Shown here piece after piece: positions 45,156-55,735 of a stretch of DNA of 64,000 nucleotides. This DNA is from Actinomadura oligospora ATCC 43269 (GTDB lineage Bacteria; Actinomycetota; Actinomycetes; Streptosporangiales; Streptosporangiaceae), in the NCBI RefSeq assembly GCF_000518265.1, contig NZ_JADG01000004.1, positions 744,001 to 808,000 of the forward strand. Reading direction: 5' to 3'. Every line of letters begins with the position of its first letter. The first letter of the stretch is position 1. Under the pieces are notes generated by a model. The model saw only the letters and a list, made by a program, of their open reading frames with translations. It did no database searches and was not told the DNA's origin. The translations under genes and the position numbers were made by a program.

Positions 45156-46135
45156 GCCGCGACGAGGCGACCGTCCTGTTCGACGCGCCCGGGCCGCGCG
45201 CCCGGCGGCGCAACCTGACCCTGACCCTGGTCTCCGCGCTGGTGATCCTCGGGCTCATCGCGTGGATCATCTACGACCTTGCCGACAAGGGGCAGTTCGC
45301 CGGCGAGCTGTGGAAGCCGTTCACCCAGTGGGACGTCTGGCGCACCTACTTCATCCAGGGCACGATCAACACGCTGAAGGCGGCGGCGGTCGGCGCCGTC
45401 CTCGCGCTGCTGTTCGGCGCGGTGTTCGGCCTGGCGCGGCTGTCGGACCACTGGTGGATCCGCGTCCCGGCGGGGGCGGTCGTGGAGTTCTTCCGCGCCA
45501 TGCCGCTGCTGATCCTGATCTTCCTGGCGTTCTTCGTGCCGGCCACGGTCAGCCCGATCATCGCCGACGGCCCGCTCGGCAACTTCCAGCGCGTCATGGT
45601 CGAGAACGTCTTCTCGATCTTCGGCGTGACGATCAACAACGGCACGGTGACCGTCCCCGCGTTCGCCGCCGTGGTCTTCGGCCTCACCCTGTACAACGGC
45701 TCGGTGCTCGCCGAGGTCGTCCGGGCGGGCGTGCAGTCGATCCCGCGCGGGCAGGGCGAGGCGGCGTTCGCGCTCGGCATGCGGAAGAACGCCGTGATGC
45801 GGCTGGTGCTGCTGCCGCAGGCCGTCACCGCGATGCTCCCCGCGATCGTCAGCCAGCTGGTGGTCCTGCTGAAGGACACCTCGCTCGGCTACATCATCGG
45901 CTACGAGGACCTCACGTCCTACGGGTTCAAGATCGAGCCGGCGAACTTCCACAACCTGCTGCAGGCCGCGGTCGTCTGCGCGGCCATCTACATCACGATC
46001 AACCTCATCGTGAGCCGGATCGCGACGTGGCTGGAGGCGCGCAGCCGCCGCAGCCGCAAGTCGATCACGACGATGAGCGCCGGGGCCAGCCTCCCGGCCG
46101 CGGGCATGGCCTCCAGCGGCGCGGACGCCGCCTGA
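45152..46135 (+). CDS. gluD: Glutamate ABC permease GluD
   Basis: A 327-residue second permease: helix TLVSALVILGLIAWIIYDLA, then the permease core with EFFRAMPLLILIFLAFFVP and the EAA loop VLAEVVRAGVQSIPRGQGEAAFALGMRKNAVMRLVLLPQA. Translation is coupled to gluC by a 4-bp overlap. The open frame to 44459 is the gluC shadow. Confidence 0.94.
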   Translation: MSRDEATVLFDAPGPRARRRNLTLTLVSALVILGLIAWIIYDLADKGQFAGELWKPFTQWDVWRTYFIQGTINTLKAAAVGAVLALLFGAVFGLARLSDHWWIRVPAGAVVEFFRAMPLLILIFLAFFVPATVSPIIADGPLGNFQRVMVENVFSIFGVTINNGTVTVPAFAAVVFGLTLYNGSVLAEVVRAGVQSIPRGQGEAAFALGMRKNAVMRLVLLPQAVTAMLPAIVSQLVVLLKDTSLGYIIGYEDLTSYGFKIEPANFHNLLQAAVVCAAIYITINLIVSRIATWLEARSRRSRKSITTMSAGASLPAAGMASSGADAA

Positions 46136-46205
46136 CGGTCGTCCGGCCCTGCCTTCGAGGGGCGTCTCCGGGGAATCCGGGGGCGCCCTTCCGGGTTTTC
46201 TGGAC

Positions 46206-47384
46206 GTGACGTACGACGTGGACGGGATCCCGGTGGAGGCGAAGGCCGTCGATGTGGCGGTCGTGGGGGCCGGGCAGGCGGGGCTTTCGGCCGGGTACCA
46301 GCTACGGCGGGACGGCCTGGACTTCGTGATGTTCGATCATGCGCCGCGTCCGGGCGGGGCCTGGCAGTACCGGTGGCCGACGCTGACGCTGGGGAAGGCG
46401 CACCGGATCGCCGATCTTCCGGGGATGCCGCTGGGGACGCCCGATCCGGCACGTCCGGCGTCGGAGGTCGTTTCGGAGTACTTCGCGCGGTATGAGCGGG
46501 AGTTCGGGCTCGATGTGCGCCGTCCCGTGGACGTGTCGTCCGTGCGGGACCTGCCGGACGGGCGGTTGCTGCTCTCGACGTCCGAGGGCGACCATGCGGC
46601 CCGTTTCCTGATTAATGCGTCCGGGACCTGGGAGAAGCCGTTCTGGCCGCGCTATGCCGGAATGGAGGCTTTCCGGGGGCGTCATCTGCACACGCACGAC
46701 TACCGCGGGCCGGACGAGTTCGCCGGGAAGCGGGTCGTGGTCGTCGGCGGCGGGGCCTCGGGCGTCCAGGCGCTGATGGAGATCGCCGAGGTGGCCGCCG
46801 GGACGCGCTGGGTGACCCGGCGTCCTCCCGAGTGGGTCGAGGGGCCGTTCGACGAGGAGCTGGGACGCGCGGCCGTCGCGAAGGTGGACGAAAGGGTCCG
46901 GCGCGGGCTGCCGCCCGCCAGCGTCGTCTCGGTCACCGGGCTGATGCTGACGGACGAGGTGAGGGCGGCGCGGGCCTCCGGGGTGCTGCACCGGCTGCCG
47001 ATGTTCGAGCGGATCACCCCGGACGGCGTGGTGTGGCCGGACGGCTCGTCCTACGACGCGGACGTCGTCCTGTGGGCGACGGGCTTCCGGGCGTCGCTGG
47101 CGCACCTCACGCCGCTGGGCCTGCGCGGGCCGGGCGGCGGCATCGTGATGGACGGCACGCGGGTCGCCTCCGATCCGCGCGTCCACCTGCTGGGGTACGG
47201 GCCGTCCGCGAGTACGATCGGGGCGAACCGGGCGGGCCGGAGCGCCGCGCGGGCCGTCCGCCGCGCCCTCCGGGGACCGGGGCAGCCTCCGGGAGATATC
47301 GGACGGACCGCACCAAATCCTCCCGGTGAACGTCCGGAACCTCCGCGTGACGACCGGCATGCGGAGATCGCCCCAGCTGCCTGA
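46206..47384 (+). CDS. FAD/NAD(P)-dependent oxidoreductase (flavin monooxygenase-like)
   Basis: A 392-residue class B flavin monooxygenase-like protein. The FAD-binding GAGQAGLSAGYQL is at about residues 22-34, GGAWQYRWPTL follows, and the NAD(P)-binding VVVVGGGASGVQAL is near residue 180. The segment WATGFRASLAHL near 300 is typical of this family (CzcO/TrkA-like). The start is GTG at 46206. It may oxidise small nucleophiles; the substrate is not predictable. Alone between gluD and the peptidase. Confidence 0.87.
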   Translation: MTYDVDGIPVEAKAVDVAVVGAGQAGLSAGYQLRRDGLDFVMFDHAPRPGGAWQYRWPTLTLGKAHRIADLPGMPLGTPDPARPASEVVSEYFARYEREFGLDVRRPVDVSSVRDLPDGRLLLSTSEGDHAARFLINASGTWEKPFWPRYAGMEAFRGRHLHTHDYRGPDEFAGKRVVVVGGGASGVQALMEIAEVAAGTRWVTRRPPEWVEGPFDEELGRAAVAKVDERVRRGLPPASVVSVTGLMLTDEVRAARASGVLHRLPMFERITPDGVVWPDGSSYDADVVLWATGFRASLAHLTPLGLRGPGGGIVMDGTRVASDPRVHLLGYGPSASTIGANRAGRSAARAVRRALRGPGQPPGDIGRTAPNPPGERPEPPRDDRHAEIAPAA

Positions 47385-47472
47385 CTTCTCCCCGCTGAGC
47401 GGCTCGTATCTTTCCGGCGGCAACTGCCCCGTCATGGCCCCAACCGATCCTCCGATGCGGGACGATTCGCAT

Positions 47473-49431
47473 ATGACCGCTCGTGCGACCCTCCCCTACG
47501 GCTCCTGGCCGTCACCCATCTCCGCCGCCGACGTCGCCCGCGCGCGGCTGCGGATCGGCTTCCCCACCGTGGCGGGCGACGACGTGTGGTGGCAGGAGAC
47601 CCGGCCGGAGGAGGGTGGCCGGACGACGGTCGTCCACCTGGCCGAGGGTCGCCGCACCGAGCTGCTCCAGTCCCCCTACGACGCCCGTACGCGTGTGCAC
47701 GAGTACGGCGGGCGGTCATATCTGCCGGTACCGTCCGGCGAGGGCCACGCGATCGTGTTCTCCAACTACGAGGACCAGCGGCTCTACCGTCTCGACCCGG
47801 GCGAGCCGAAGCCCTATGCGCTGACACCGGAACCGGCCGAGCCGGGAGGGCTGCGCTACGCCGACTACGTGCTCTCCCCCGACGGCTCGCAGGTGTGGTG
47901 CGTCTGCGAGGGGCACACCCCGGACGGCATCCGGCGCGCGATCGTCGGCATCCCGCTCGACGCGTCCGCCGCCGAGGACGCCTCGGCGATCCAGGAGCTG
48001 GTCAGCGGCGCCGACTTCTACGCCTCCCCCACGCCGTCCCCGAGCGGCGGTCACCTGGCGTGGGTGCAGTGGAACCACCCCCGGATGCCCTGGGACGGCA
48101 CCGAACTGCGCGTCGCGGCCGTCGAGGGTGGTCGGACGGTCGCGCCGCGGACGGTCAAGGGCGGTCTCACCGAGTCCGCGCTCGCGCCGCTCTGGCGCGA
48201 CGACGAGACCCTGTACGTGATCTCCGACTGGCCGGGCTGGTGGAACATCTACCAGGTCGGGCTGCACGGCGAGTCGGCGCAGGCGCTCTACCCGGCCGAG
48301 GAGGAGTTCGCCGGGCCACTGTGGACGCTCGGCGGCAAGCCCTACGCGATCCTCGAGGACGGGCGGCTGGCCGTCCTGCACGGCGAGGGCGACCTGCGGC
48401 TCGGCGTGTACGACCCGGAGACCCTGGAGCTCACCGACCTGGACCTGCCGTACGCGGACTGGCGTCCGGCGCTGTCGGTGTCCGGGTCGACGGTGCTGGG
48501 CATCGCGGGCGCGCCCGAGGTGCCGACCTCGGTCGTCCGGGTGGACATGAGGACCGGCCGGGCCGAGAGCCTGCGGCGCGAGCTGGCCGAGCCGCCGAAC
48601 GCCGCCTACCTGTCGATGCCGCGCGCCGAGCGCCTGGAGGGGCCGTTCGGGCGTCCGGTGCACGCGCTGGTCTACCCGCCGTCCAACCCGGACGCCGAGG
48701 GCCCCGCGGACGAGAAGCCGCCGTACGTGGTGTTCGTGCACGGCGGGCCGACCGGACGCGCGTCCAGCACGCTCGACCTGGAGCACGCCTACTTCACCAG
48801 CCGCGGCATCGGCGTGGTCGAGGTCAACTACGGCGGTTCGGCGGGATACGGGCGCGCGTACCGCGAGCGGCTGCGGCGCCAGTGGGGCGTCGTGGACGTC
48901 GAGGACGCCGTCGCCGCCGCGCGGGCCCTGGTCGACCTCGGTGTCGCGGACGCGAAGCGGCTGGCGATCCGGGGCGGCAGCGCGGGGGGCTGGACGACCC
49001 TCGCCGCCGTCACGACCACCGACCTGTTCGCCGCCGGGACGTCCTACTTCGGCATCAGCGACCTGGCGTCGTTCGCCGCCGCCACGCACGACTTCGAGTC
49101 CCACTACCTGTTCGGGCTGATCGGCCCGCTGCCCGGCTTCGAGCGCGCGTACGAGGAGCGCTCCCCGCTCGGGCACGCGAGCCAGGCGTCCTGCCCGGTG
49201 CTGCTGCTCCAGGGCCTGGACGACCCGATCGTCCCGGCCGACCAGTCCGAGCGGTTCGCCGAGGCGCTCGCGGAGCGGGAGGTGCCGCACGCGTACCTGA
49301 CGTTCGAGGGCGAGTCCCACGGATTCCGGCGGGCTGAAACGGTCATCACCTGCCTGGAGTCGGAACTCTCCTTCTACGGCCGGACGCTCGGATTCGAGCC
49401 GGTCGGGATCACGCCCATCGAGCTGTCCTGA
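47473..49431 (+). CDS. S9 prolyl oligopeptidase family peptidase
   Basis: A 652-residue cytosolic peptidase: an N-terminal beta-propeller of about 390 residues and a C-terminal alpha/beta-hydrolase. The Ser nucleophile is in RGGSAGGW, the Asp in GLDDPIVP, and the His in GESHGFRR; VFVHGGPTGR forms the oxyanion region. This arrangement fits dipeptidyl-peptidase or acylaminoacyl-peptidase-like S9C enzymes. ATG at 47473 is chosen because the 49 codons upstream are not conserved. No signal peptide. Confidence 0.92.
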   Translation: MTARATLPYGSWPSPISAADVARARLRIGFPTVAGDDVWWQETRPEEGGRTTVVHLAEGRRTELLQSPYDARTRVHEYGGRSYLPVPSGEGHAIVFSNYEDQRLYRLDPGEPKPYALTPEPAEPGGLRYADYVLSPDGSQVWCVCEGHTPDGIRRAIVGIPLDASAAEDASAIQELVSGADFYASPTPSPSGGHLAWVQWNHPRMPWDGTELRVAAVEGGRTVAPRTVKGGLTESALAPLWRDDETLYVISDWPGWWNIYQVGLHGESAQALYPAEEEFAGPLWTLGGKPYAILEDGRLAVLHGEGDLRLGVYDPETLELTDLDLPYADWRPALSVSGSTVLGIAGAPEVPTSVVRVDMRTGRAESLRRELAEPPNAAYLSMPRAERLEGPFGRPVHALVYPPSNPDAEGPADEKPPYVVFVHGGPTGRASSTLDLEHAYFTSRGIGVVEVNYGGSAGYGRAYRERLRRQWGVVDVEDAVAAARALVDLGVADAKRLAIRGGSAGGWTTLAAVTTTDLFAAGTSYFGISDLASFAAATHDFESHYLFGLIGPLPGFERAYEERSPLGHASQASCPVLLLQGLDDPIVPADQSERFAEALAEREVPHAYLTFEGESHGFRRAETVITCLESELSFYGRTLGFEPVGITPIELS

Positions 49432-49442
49432 CGGGAAGGCGA

Positions 49443-49472
49443 AACTGCGGCGTGCCGGGGCACGCCGCAGTT
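49443..49472. terminator. Hairpin between convergent peptidase and protease genes
   Basis: AACTGCGGCGTGCC (49443-49456) is repeated inverted at 49459-49472, followed by a T-rich stretch. It probably serves both genes. Confidence 0.75.
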
Positions 49473-49525
49473 CTCGTTTCTTGTCGGAGTTTCCGGTCAG
49501 GAGATTCCGGCTCGGGAGCCGAAAC

Positions 49526-50494
49526 TCAGGCGCGGCTGTCGGCGGACTTCCGCAGGTTGTAGACGTCCCCGTCGAAGTACGGCGAGTAGGAACGCCAGGA
49601 GACGCTGCCGCCCTCCTGATATCCGCCGATGACACCGTTGATGTAACCGGTGTGCGACCTGGTGTTGTACCAAAGCAGCCACGGGCTGCCGCTGGTGCCG
49701 CCGTAGAAGCCGCTGCAGTCCATGCGGAGCTGGTACTTGAACGCCTTGACCGTCTTGGTCTTGCAGAAGATCGGACGGTTGCTCCGGCTCGGGTAGCCGG
49801 CGACGTTCACCCACTTGCCCGAGCCCTGGTTGATGGCGAGCTTGTTGTAGCCCACCACCTGCTCGATCTTCCGGCCGCCGCGCGTGTTGACCGCGATGAA
49901 GCCGTAGTCGAGGTCGGGGTCGCTCTTGGACGCCCAGCGCCTGTCCACCAGCAGCATCTTGGCCGACCAGACCCCGTAGGGACGCTTGCCGTTGTCGAAC
50001 TTCGGCACGAACGCCACGTTGTGCGCGTAGCCTCCGCCGCGTCCGCCGTGAATGCAGTGCGCCGCCGTCAGCAGCAGGCTCTTGGAGTAGCTGTGGACGA
50101 CGCTGGCCGTGCAGTAGTGGTTGCCGCTGCCGTTGTTGAAGAACACCGCGCCGAGCGTCGGGATCCCGCCGAACGCGACGGACTTCGGGACGCTCTGCGC
50201 CGTCACGCTCCGCTCGCCCATCTGGGGGGACGCCGGGGGGCTCGCCGAGGGCCCCGACGTGGGGGCCGCCGCCTTCGGGCCGCCGACCGGCGTCGCCGAG
50301 GCGAGCCGCTGCGGAGTCCAGTACTTCTCGGCGTCCTGCGCCTCCGCCGAGCTGATCTGCTGGCTCGTGGAGGTGTCCACCACCGTGTGCGTCCTGGCGT
50401 GGCCCTGGCTGACCAGCACCCCGCCGGTGGCGACCGCCGCGACCCCGGTGACCGCCACGACCGCATAGGTGACCCGCATCCGACCCTTTCGCAT
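49526..50494 (-). CDS. Secreted trypsin-like serine protease
   Basis: A 322-residue S1-type protease. Signal peptide or anchor at the N-terminus (VTYAVVAVTGVAAVATGGVLV), a Ser/Pro/Ala-rich propeptide to about residue 95, then the catalytic domain: His in LLLTAAHC, Asp in DPDLDYGFIAV, Ser in YGGTSGSPWLL. The layout matches glutamyl-endopeptidase or V8-like secreted enzymes of actinomycetes. ATG at 50494 is used; ATG at 50479 with AAAGGG upstream is an equal alternative. Confidence 0.88.
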   Translation of the reverse strand: MRKGRMRVTYAVVAVTGVAAVATGGVLVSQGHARTHTVVDTSTSQQISSAEAQDAEKYWTPQRLASATPVGGPKAAAPTSGPSASPPASPQMGERSVTAQSVPKSVAFGGIPTLGAVFFNNGSGNHYCTASVVHSYSKSLLLTAAHCIHGGRGGGYAHNVAFVPKFDNGKRPYGVWSAKMLLVDRRWASKSDPDLDYGFIAVNTRGGRKIEQVVGYNKLAINQGSGKWVNVAGYPSRSNRPIFCKTKTVKAFKYQLRMDCSGFYGGTSGSPWLLWYNTRSHTGYINGVIGGYQEGGSVSWRSYSPYFDGDVYNLRKSADSRA

Positions 50495-50646
50495 TCGCCC
50501 GAAACTACCGACTCTTCCGTCACGCCACAACGAGAATGATCAGTCTGGCCAGGAAATCCGACCGGCCGTCGCAGCCTTCACGGTCGGTCCGGATGACCGA
50601 AACCCTTCCAGCATGGCCGAGCGCCGTGCCGGGCGTGGCACGGGGC

Positions 50647-50680
50647 CCCGGTCCGGACGTTCTCGGACGTCCGGACCGGG
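50647..50680. terminator. rny terminator
   Basis: A perfect 14-bp stem (50647-50660 with 50667-50680) and 6-nt loop, extendable with one bulge, lies 41 bp after the rny stop. Confidence 0.8.
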
Positions 50681-50720
50681 CCCCGCCGCGCGGTCGTGCC
50701 GCCCGCCCGGTCGTGGGTGG

Positions 50721-52382
<1,662 letters not shown>

Positions 52383-53392
52383 CAGCGCCTCCTCTTAGGG
52401 GAGGCCGGACGGACCGTCGGGGCGGCGGTGTGTCGTCCGGTGCTCATCGCCGCACCCCGCGTCCCGCGTTACCGGCTCCCCTCAGCCCGGTGACTCCGCC
52501 GCCCGCGTCCGCTGGACGGCCGCGTCCACGTCCTCGCGCAGGCCCTTGTCCCCGATCGGGGACGCGTGGCGAACGCATGACTATCGACAAACTCACGGCA
52601 CGCATGGTGATCACCGCTATCTGTTCGTGAAATACCGGCACCCCGGCGCGGACCCGCGTCGGGCGGGACGGCCTGGGCCGTCCTGGCGCGGGTGGCGTCG
52701 GGGTGCGCGAGGGGAGACGGGGCCGGACGGTCGTCCGTGCGGTCCCGGTGACAAGGAGTGGCCCGGTCGTCCGGGCGAGAGGGCGTCCGGCCGGTGGGGT
52801 GAGGCGGCGCCTGCCGACTGGGGAGACGCGGCGCCTGCCGGCTGACGGGACAGGGCGCTCGCCGGCCGGGCGGACGGGTGGCCGTCCGGTGCGGGGGCGT
52901 CCAGCCGCGGGGGTGGGCGGACAGGTGTTCGGCGTGACCACTGGCGGGTGGAGTCACGAGGCCGATCCTTCCTCGCCCGCGGGCCCCTGACGGGGTTCTG
53001 GAGCCCTGCCTCGCGAGGACCTACCCGCACCCGAGCGAACCGTCGGGTACACGACATCGCCCGGCCGCCGTCGTGACGGCACCGGGCCGGCCGATCCGCT
53101 CCGGACCGGTTCCGGTCGCTGCCCCTCCCGCCTCTCGCCTCTCGCCTGCTAGAACACGCTCAGTCGTATGGCAATCCGCTGGTGCGCGGAGTAACTCCTC
53201 ACTGCCGTAACGGTAAGCGGCATCCAGGTGATGAGCAAGCAAAGCCAGGGCATTCCGGACAGTCATCGGAGGTGTTTCGCCGCCGTCCACCCCGCTCACC
53301 TGCCGCGACGCTGACCGGTGGTCAAGCCCTCCGGCAACGCCCCGGCGTGTCGTCCCACCGGGCCCTGAGGCGGCCCCCCGCGCGCCGGACGG
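52383..53392. other. Gene-poor 1-kb region upstream of rny
   Basis: No open frame here has homology and a good start. Two features are visible: a perfect 16-bp palindrome GTCCCCGATCGGGGAC (52548-52563), 166 nt upstream of the rny start, and a duplicated 24-bp block around 52803-52850. Base composition between 53140 and 53300 is lower in GC than coding DNA. It likely contains the rny promoter and a long leader. Confidence 0.5.
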
Positions 53393-53599
53393 TCAGTGGC
53401 TGAGGCCGCGCTCGCCCATGTCGATGTCCCAGGCGTCGGCGATGACGATGTCGATCTCGGCGCCCTCGAACGCGCTCGAGCCGTACCTGCGGTAGGCGTC
53501 CTCGAGGGACTCGGCCTCGACGTTGTCGTAGTAGGTCCGGCCGTCGGCCGTCCGCGTCCGCTTGGAGTAGATCTTCAGCTCCGGCGTCTCATCACCCAT
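53393..53599 (-). CDS. Small conserved-looking protein (68 aa)
   Basis: A 68-residue acidic protein: PELKIYSKRTRTADGRTYYDNVEAESLEDAYRRYGSSAFEGAEIDIVIADAWDID. It has coding-like codon use and a compact alpha/beta composition but no family I recognise. ATG at 53599 lies 9 nt from the MarR stop, so it is probably the second gene of a marR transcript. Confidence 0.7.
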   Translation of the reverse strand: MGDETPELKIYSKRTRTADGRTYYDNVEAESLEDAYRRYGSSAFEGAEIDIVIADAWDIDMGERGLSH

Positions 53600-53608
53600 C
53601 GCCTCAAA

Positions 53609-54064
53609 CTAGCGCGAATCTCCGCCGTCCAGGAGGAGGCGGAGGGAACGGACGAAACGCTCGCGGTCGGCGTCTCCGAGCGGGGCCAGGAAGGCGTCCT
53701 CCATGCTCCGGCGCGCGTCCTCCGCGCGGCGGAGCACGTCCTCGCCGTCCCCGGTCAGCGCCACGACGTTCTTGCGGCGGTCCTGCTCGCTGCGGCGGCG
53801 CTCGACGAGGCCGCGGCGTTCGAGCCGGTCGACGAGCCCGACCATGGTGGTCCGGTCGACGCCCAGCCTGCCCGCGCCCTCGAGCTGCGAGATCGGCCGG
53901 CTCTCCCCCAGGACGGCGAGGACGGCAAGCTCCCGTCCGGTGATCCCGAACGGCTCCAGCGCGCGGGCGGACTCCTCGGTCAGCCGCGCCTGGACGTGTT
54001 TCAGCAGGTAGCCCAGGCGATCGGTGAGGATGTCCGCGCCCGCCAGCGATCCCGGTTCCGCCAT
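53609..54064 (-). CDS. MarR family transcriptional regulator
   Basis: A 151-residue winged-HTH dimer: DRLGYLLKHVQARLTEESARALEPFGITGRELAVLAVLGESRPISQLEGAGRLGVDRTTMVGLVDRLERRGLVERRRSEQDRRKNVVALTGDGEDVL, matching the MarR pattern throughout. ATG at 54064. Divergent from an LLM oxidoreductase, the usual arrangement for MarR control of a detoxifying flavoenzyme. Confidence 0.93.
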   Translation of the reverse strand: MAEPGSLAGADILTDRLGYLLKHVQARLTEESARALEPFGITGRELAVLAVLGESRPISQLEGAGRLGVDRTTMVGLVDRLERRGLVERRRSEQDRRKNVVALTGDGEDVLRRAEDARRSMEDAFLAPLGDADRERFVRSLRLLLDGGDSR

Positions 54065-54101
54065 GCCCGAGAATCTACCGTCCCCGAAATCGTCAGGACC
54101 A

Positions 54102-54112
54102 CTGATGATCAG
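54102..54112. promoter_or_regulatory. MarR operator candidate
   Basis: CTGATGATCAG is a perfect 5-1-5 inverted repeat between marR and the oxidoreductase. It ends just before a possible -10 box TACTCT (54114-54119) for the oxidoreductase, so binding would block that promoter. Confidence 0.55.
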
Positions 54113-54154
54113 CTACTCTGACGCCTCGTCCGTCACCGAGATTCGGAGCGACCC

Positions 54155-55063
54155 ATGAGCGAGATCAGGTTCGGCCTCAAGACCAGTCCGGCCCGAGTCG
54201 GCTACGACGACATCCTGCGGGTCTGGGAGGAGGCCGACGAGATCCCCGAGATCGACGACTGCTGGCTCTGGGACCACCTGCTCCCCCTCGTGGGCCCGCA
54301 GGACGCCGCCGCCTTCGAGGGCTGGACGCTGCTCGCCGCCCTCGCCGCCCGCACCGAGCGCGTCGGTCTCGGCATGCTCGTCACCAACAACCGGATGCGC
54401 CGCCCGGCCGTCCTCGGCAAGATCGCCACGACCGTGGACGTCATCTCGGGCGGACGGCTCGTCATGGGCCTCGGCGTCGGCGGCACCCACCAGCCCGCGG
54501 GCGCGGGCGGCATCCCTGGCCCCAACCCCGCGCTCGCCGAGCACGCCGCCTACGGCATGCCGCTGGTCAGCCCCGGCGAGGGCGTCTCCCGGCTCGCCGA
54601 GACCATCGACATCCTCACCCGCATGTGGACCGAGGACGTCTTCGACTTCGACGGCCCGCACACCGTCCTGCGCGGCACCCGCAACAACCCGCGCCCCGTC
54701 CGCCCGTCCGGGCCGCCCCTCCTGATCGGCGGCTGGGGCGACCGCGTCCTCGGCCTCGTCGCCGCCCACGCCGACATCTGGAACGTCCCGGGCCCACCCC
54801 ACAACCCGGTCTCCTACCTCGCCGAACGCGCCCGCGTCCTCGACGCCCACTGCGCGGCCATCGGCCGCGACCCCGCCGAGATCACCCGCTCGACCCAGAT
54901 CCTCGTCTCCCACGACGACCTCCCCACCGCCCGGGCCACCGTCCGCGACCTGGTGAGCATCGGCGTCACCCACATCGTCCTCGGCCTACGCACCCCCTAC
55001 CCCGAGCACGCCGCCCGGCTCCTCACCGAGGAGATCATCACCCCCACCCTGAACACCCTCTGA
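54155..55063 (+). CDS. LLM class flavin/F420-dependent oxidoreductase
   Basis: A 302-residue luciferase-like monooxygenase fold: IRFGLKTSPARVGYDDILRVWEEADEI, LLAALAARTERVGLGMLVTNNRMRRPAVLGKIATTVDVISGGRLVMGLGVGG, and PLLIGGWGDRVLGLVAAHADIWN. This pattern fits the F420-dependent group common in actinomycetes, but FMN use is not excluded. ATG at 54155; a weak CGGAGCG precedes it. Likely controlled by the divergent MarR. Confidence 0.88.
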   Translation: MSEIRFGLKTSPARVGYDDILRVWEEADEIPEIDDCWLWDHLLPLVGPQDAAAFEGWTLLAALAARTERVGLGMLVTNNRMRRPAVLGKIATTVDVISGGRLVMGLGVGGTHQPAGAGGIPGPNPALAEHAAYGMPLVSPGEGVSRLAETIDILTRMWTEDVFDFDGPHTVLRGTRNNPRPVRPSGPPLLIGGWGDRVLGLVAAHADIWNVPGPPHNPVSYLAERARVLDAHCAAIGRDPAEITRSTQILVSHDDLPTARATVRDLVSIGVTHIVLGLRTPYPEHAARLLTEEIITPTLNTL

Positions 55064-55329
55064 CCACACGCCCCCAACAGCACACGCTCCCCCAGCGTCA
55101 CCCGAAAGCCACCACCCCAAAGCCGCTTCCCGCAGCCAGAACCGAAAGCACCCCGGCCAGCACCGCGAGATCGGCTTGCAGCGCCGCCTGCCAGCGGCGC
55201 GGCGAAATGGCACACCAGCGTGACAGCGCGACTCAACAACGCCGCACGGCCGCCAGAGCAGTGCACCCTGGTGAAGACGCGGCAGCGCACTTCGGCACTG
55301 CAGCGCAATGCGGCACGGCGCAGCACAGC

Positions 55330-55630
55330 GTGGGCGGCGCAGCACGGCACGGCACGGCGCGGGGCGGCGCGGCACGGCGCGGCACGGCGCGGCGCGGCAC
55401 GGCACGGCACGGCACGGCACGGCGCGGCACGGCGCGGCACGGGGCGGGGCGGGGCGGGGCGGCACGGCGCGGGGCGGCACGGCACGGCACGGCACGGCAC
55501 GGCACGGCGCGGCACGGCGCGGCACGGGGCGGGGCGGGGCGGGGCGGCACGGCGCGGGGCGGCACGGCACGGCGCGGCACGGCGCGGGGCGGCACGGCGC
55601 GGGCGGCGCGGGGCGGCACGGCGGGGCGGT
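55330..55630. repeat. Pentanucleotide microsatellite, about 300 bp
   Basis: Sixty or so nearly uninterrupted 5-bp units, mainly GGCAC, GGCGC and GGGGC, without coding signal. All frames are open through it only because the motif lacks stops. It separates the oxidoreductase from recX. Edges are approximate. Confidence 0.9.
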
Positions 55631-55735
55631 GGTGGGATGGCAGCGCGGGTGGAGGGGCGGGGCGCGGCAGTGCGGGGTGACGGAGCGGCACCGGGCAGCA
55701 GCGCGGCGCGGGCCGGACGGGTGGGTGGGGCGGGG

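Noticed and set aside
52617..53057. 146-residue Arg/Pro-rich open frame upstream of rny
   Set aside because: Composition is that of a shadow frame; no start signal or domain.
53021..53299. 92-residue open frame on the minus strand
   Set aside because: Its third codon positions are unusually AT-rich for this genome and no family is recognised, though the first 40 residues look protein-like; left unannotated.
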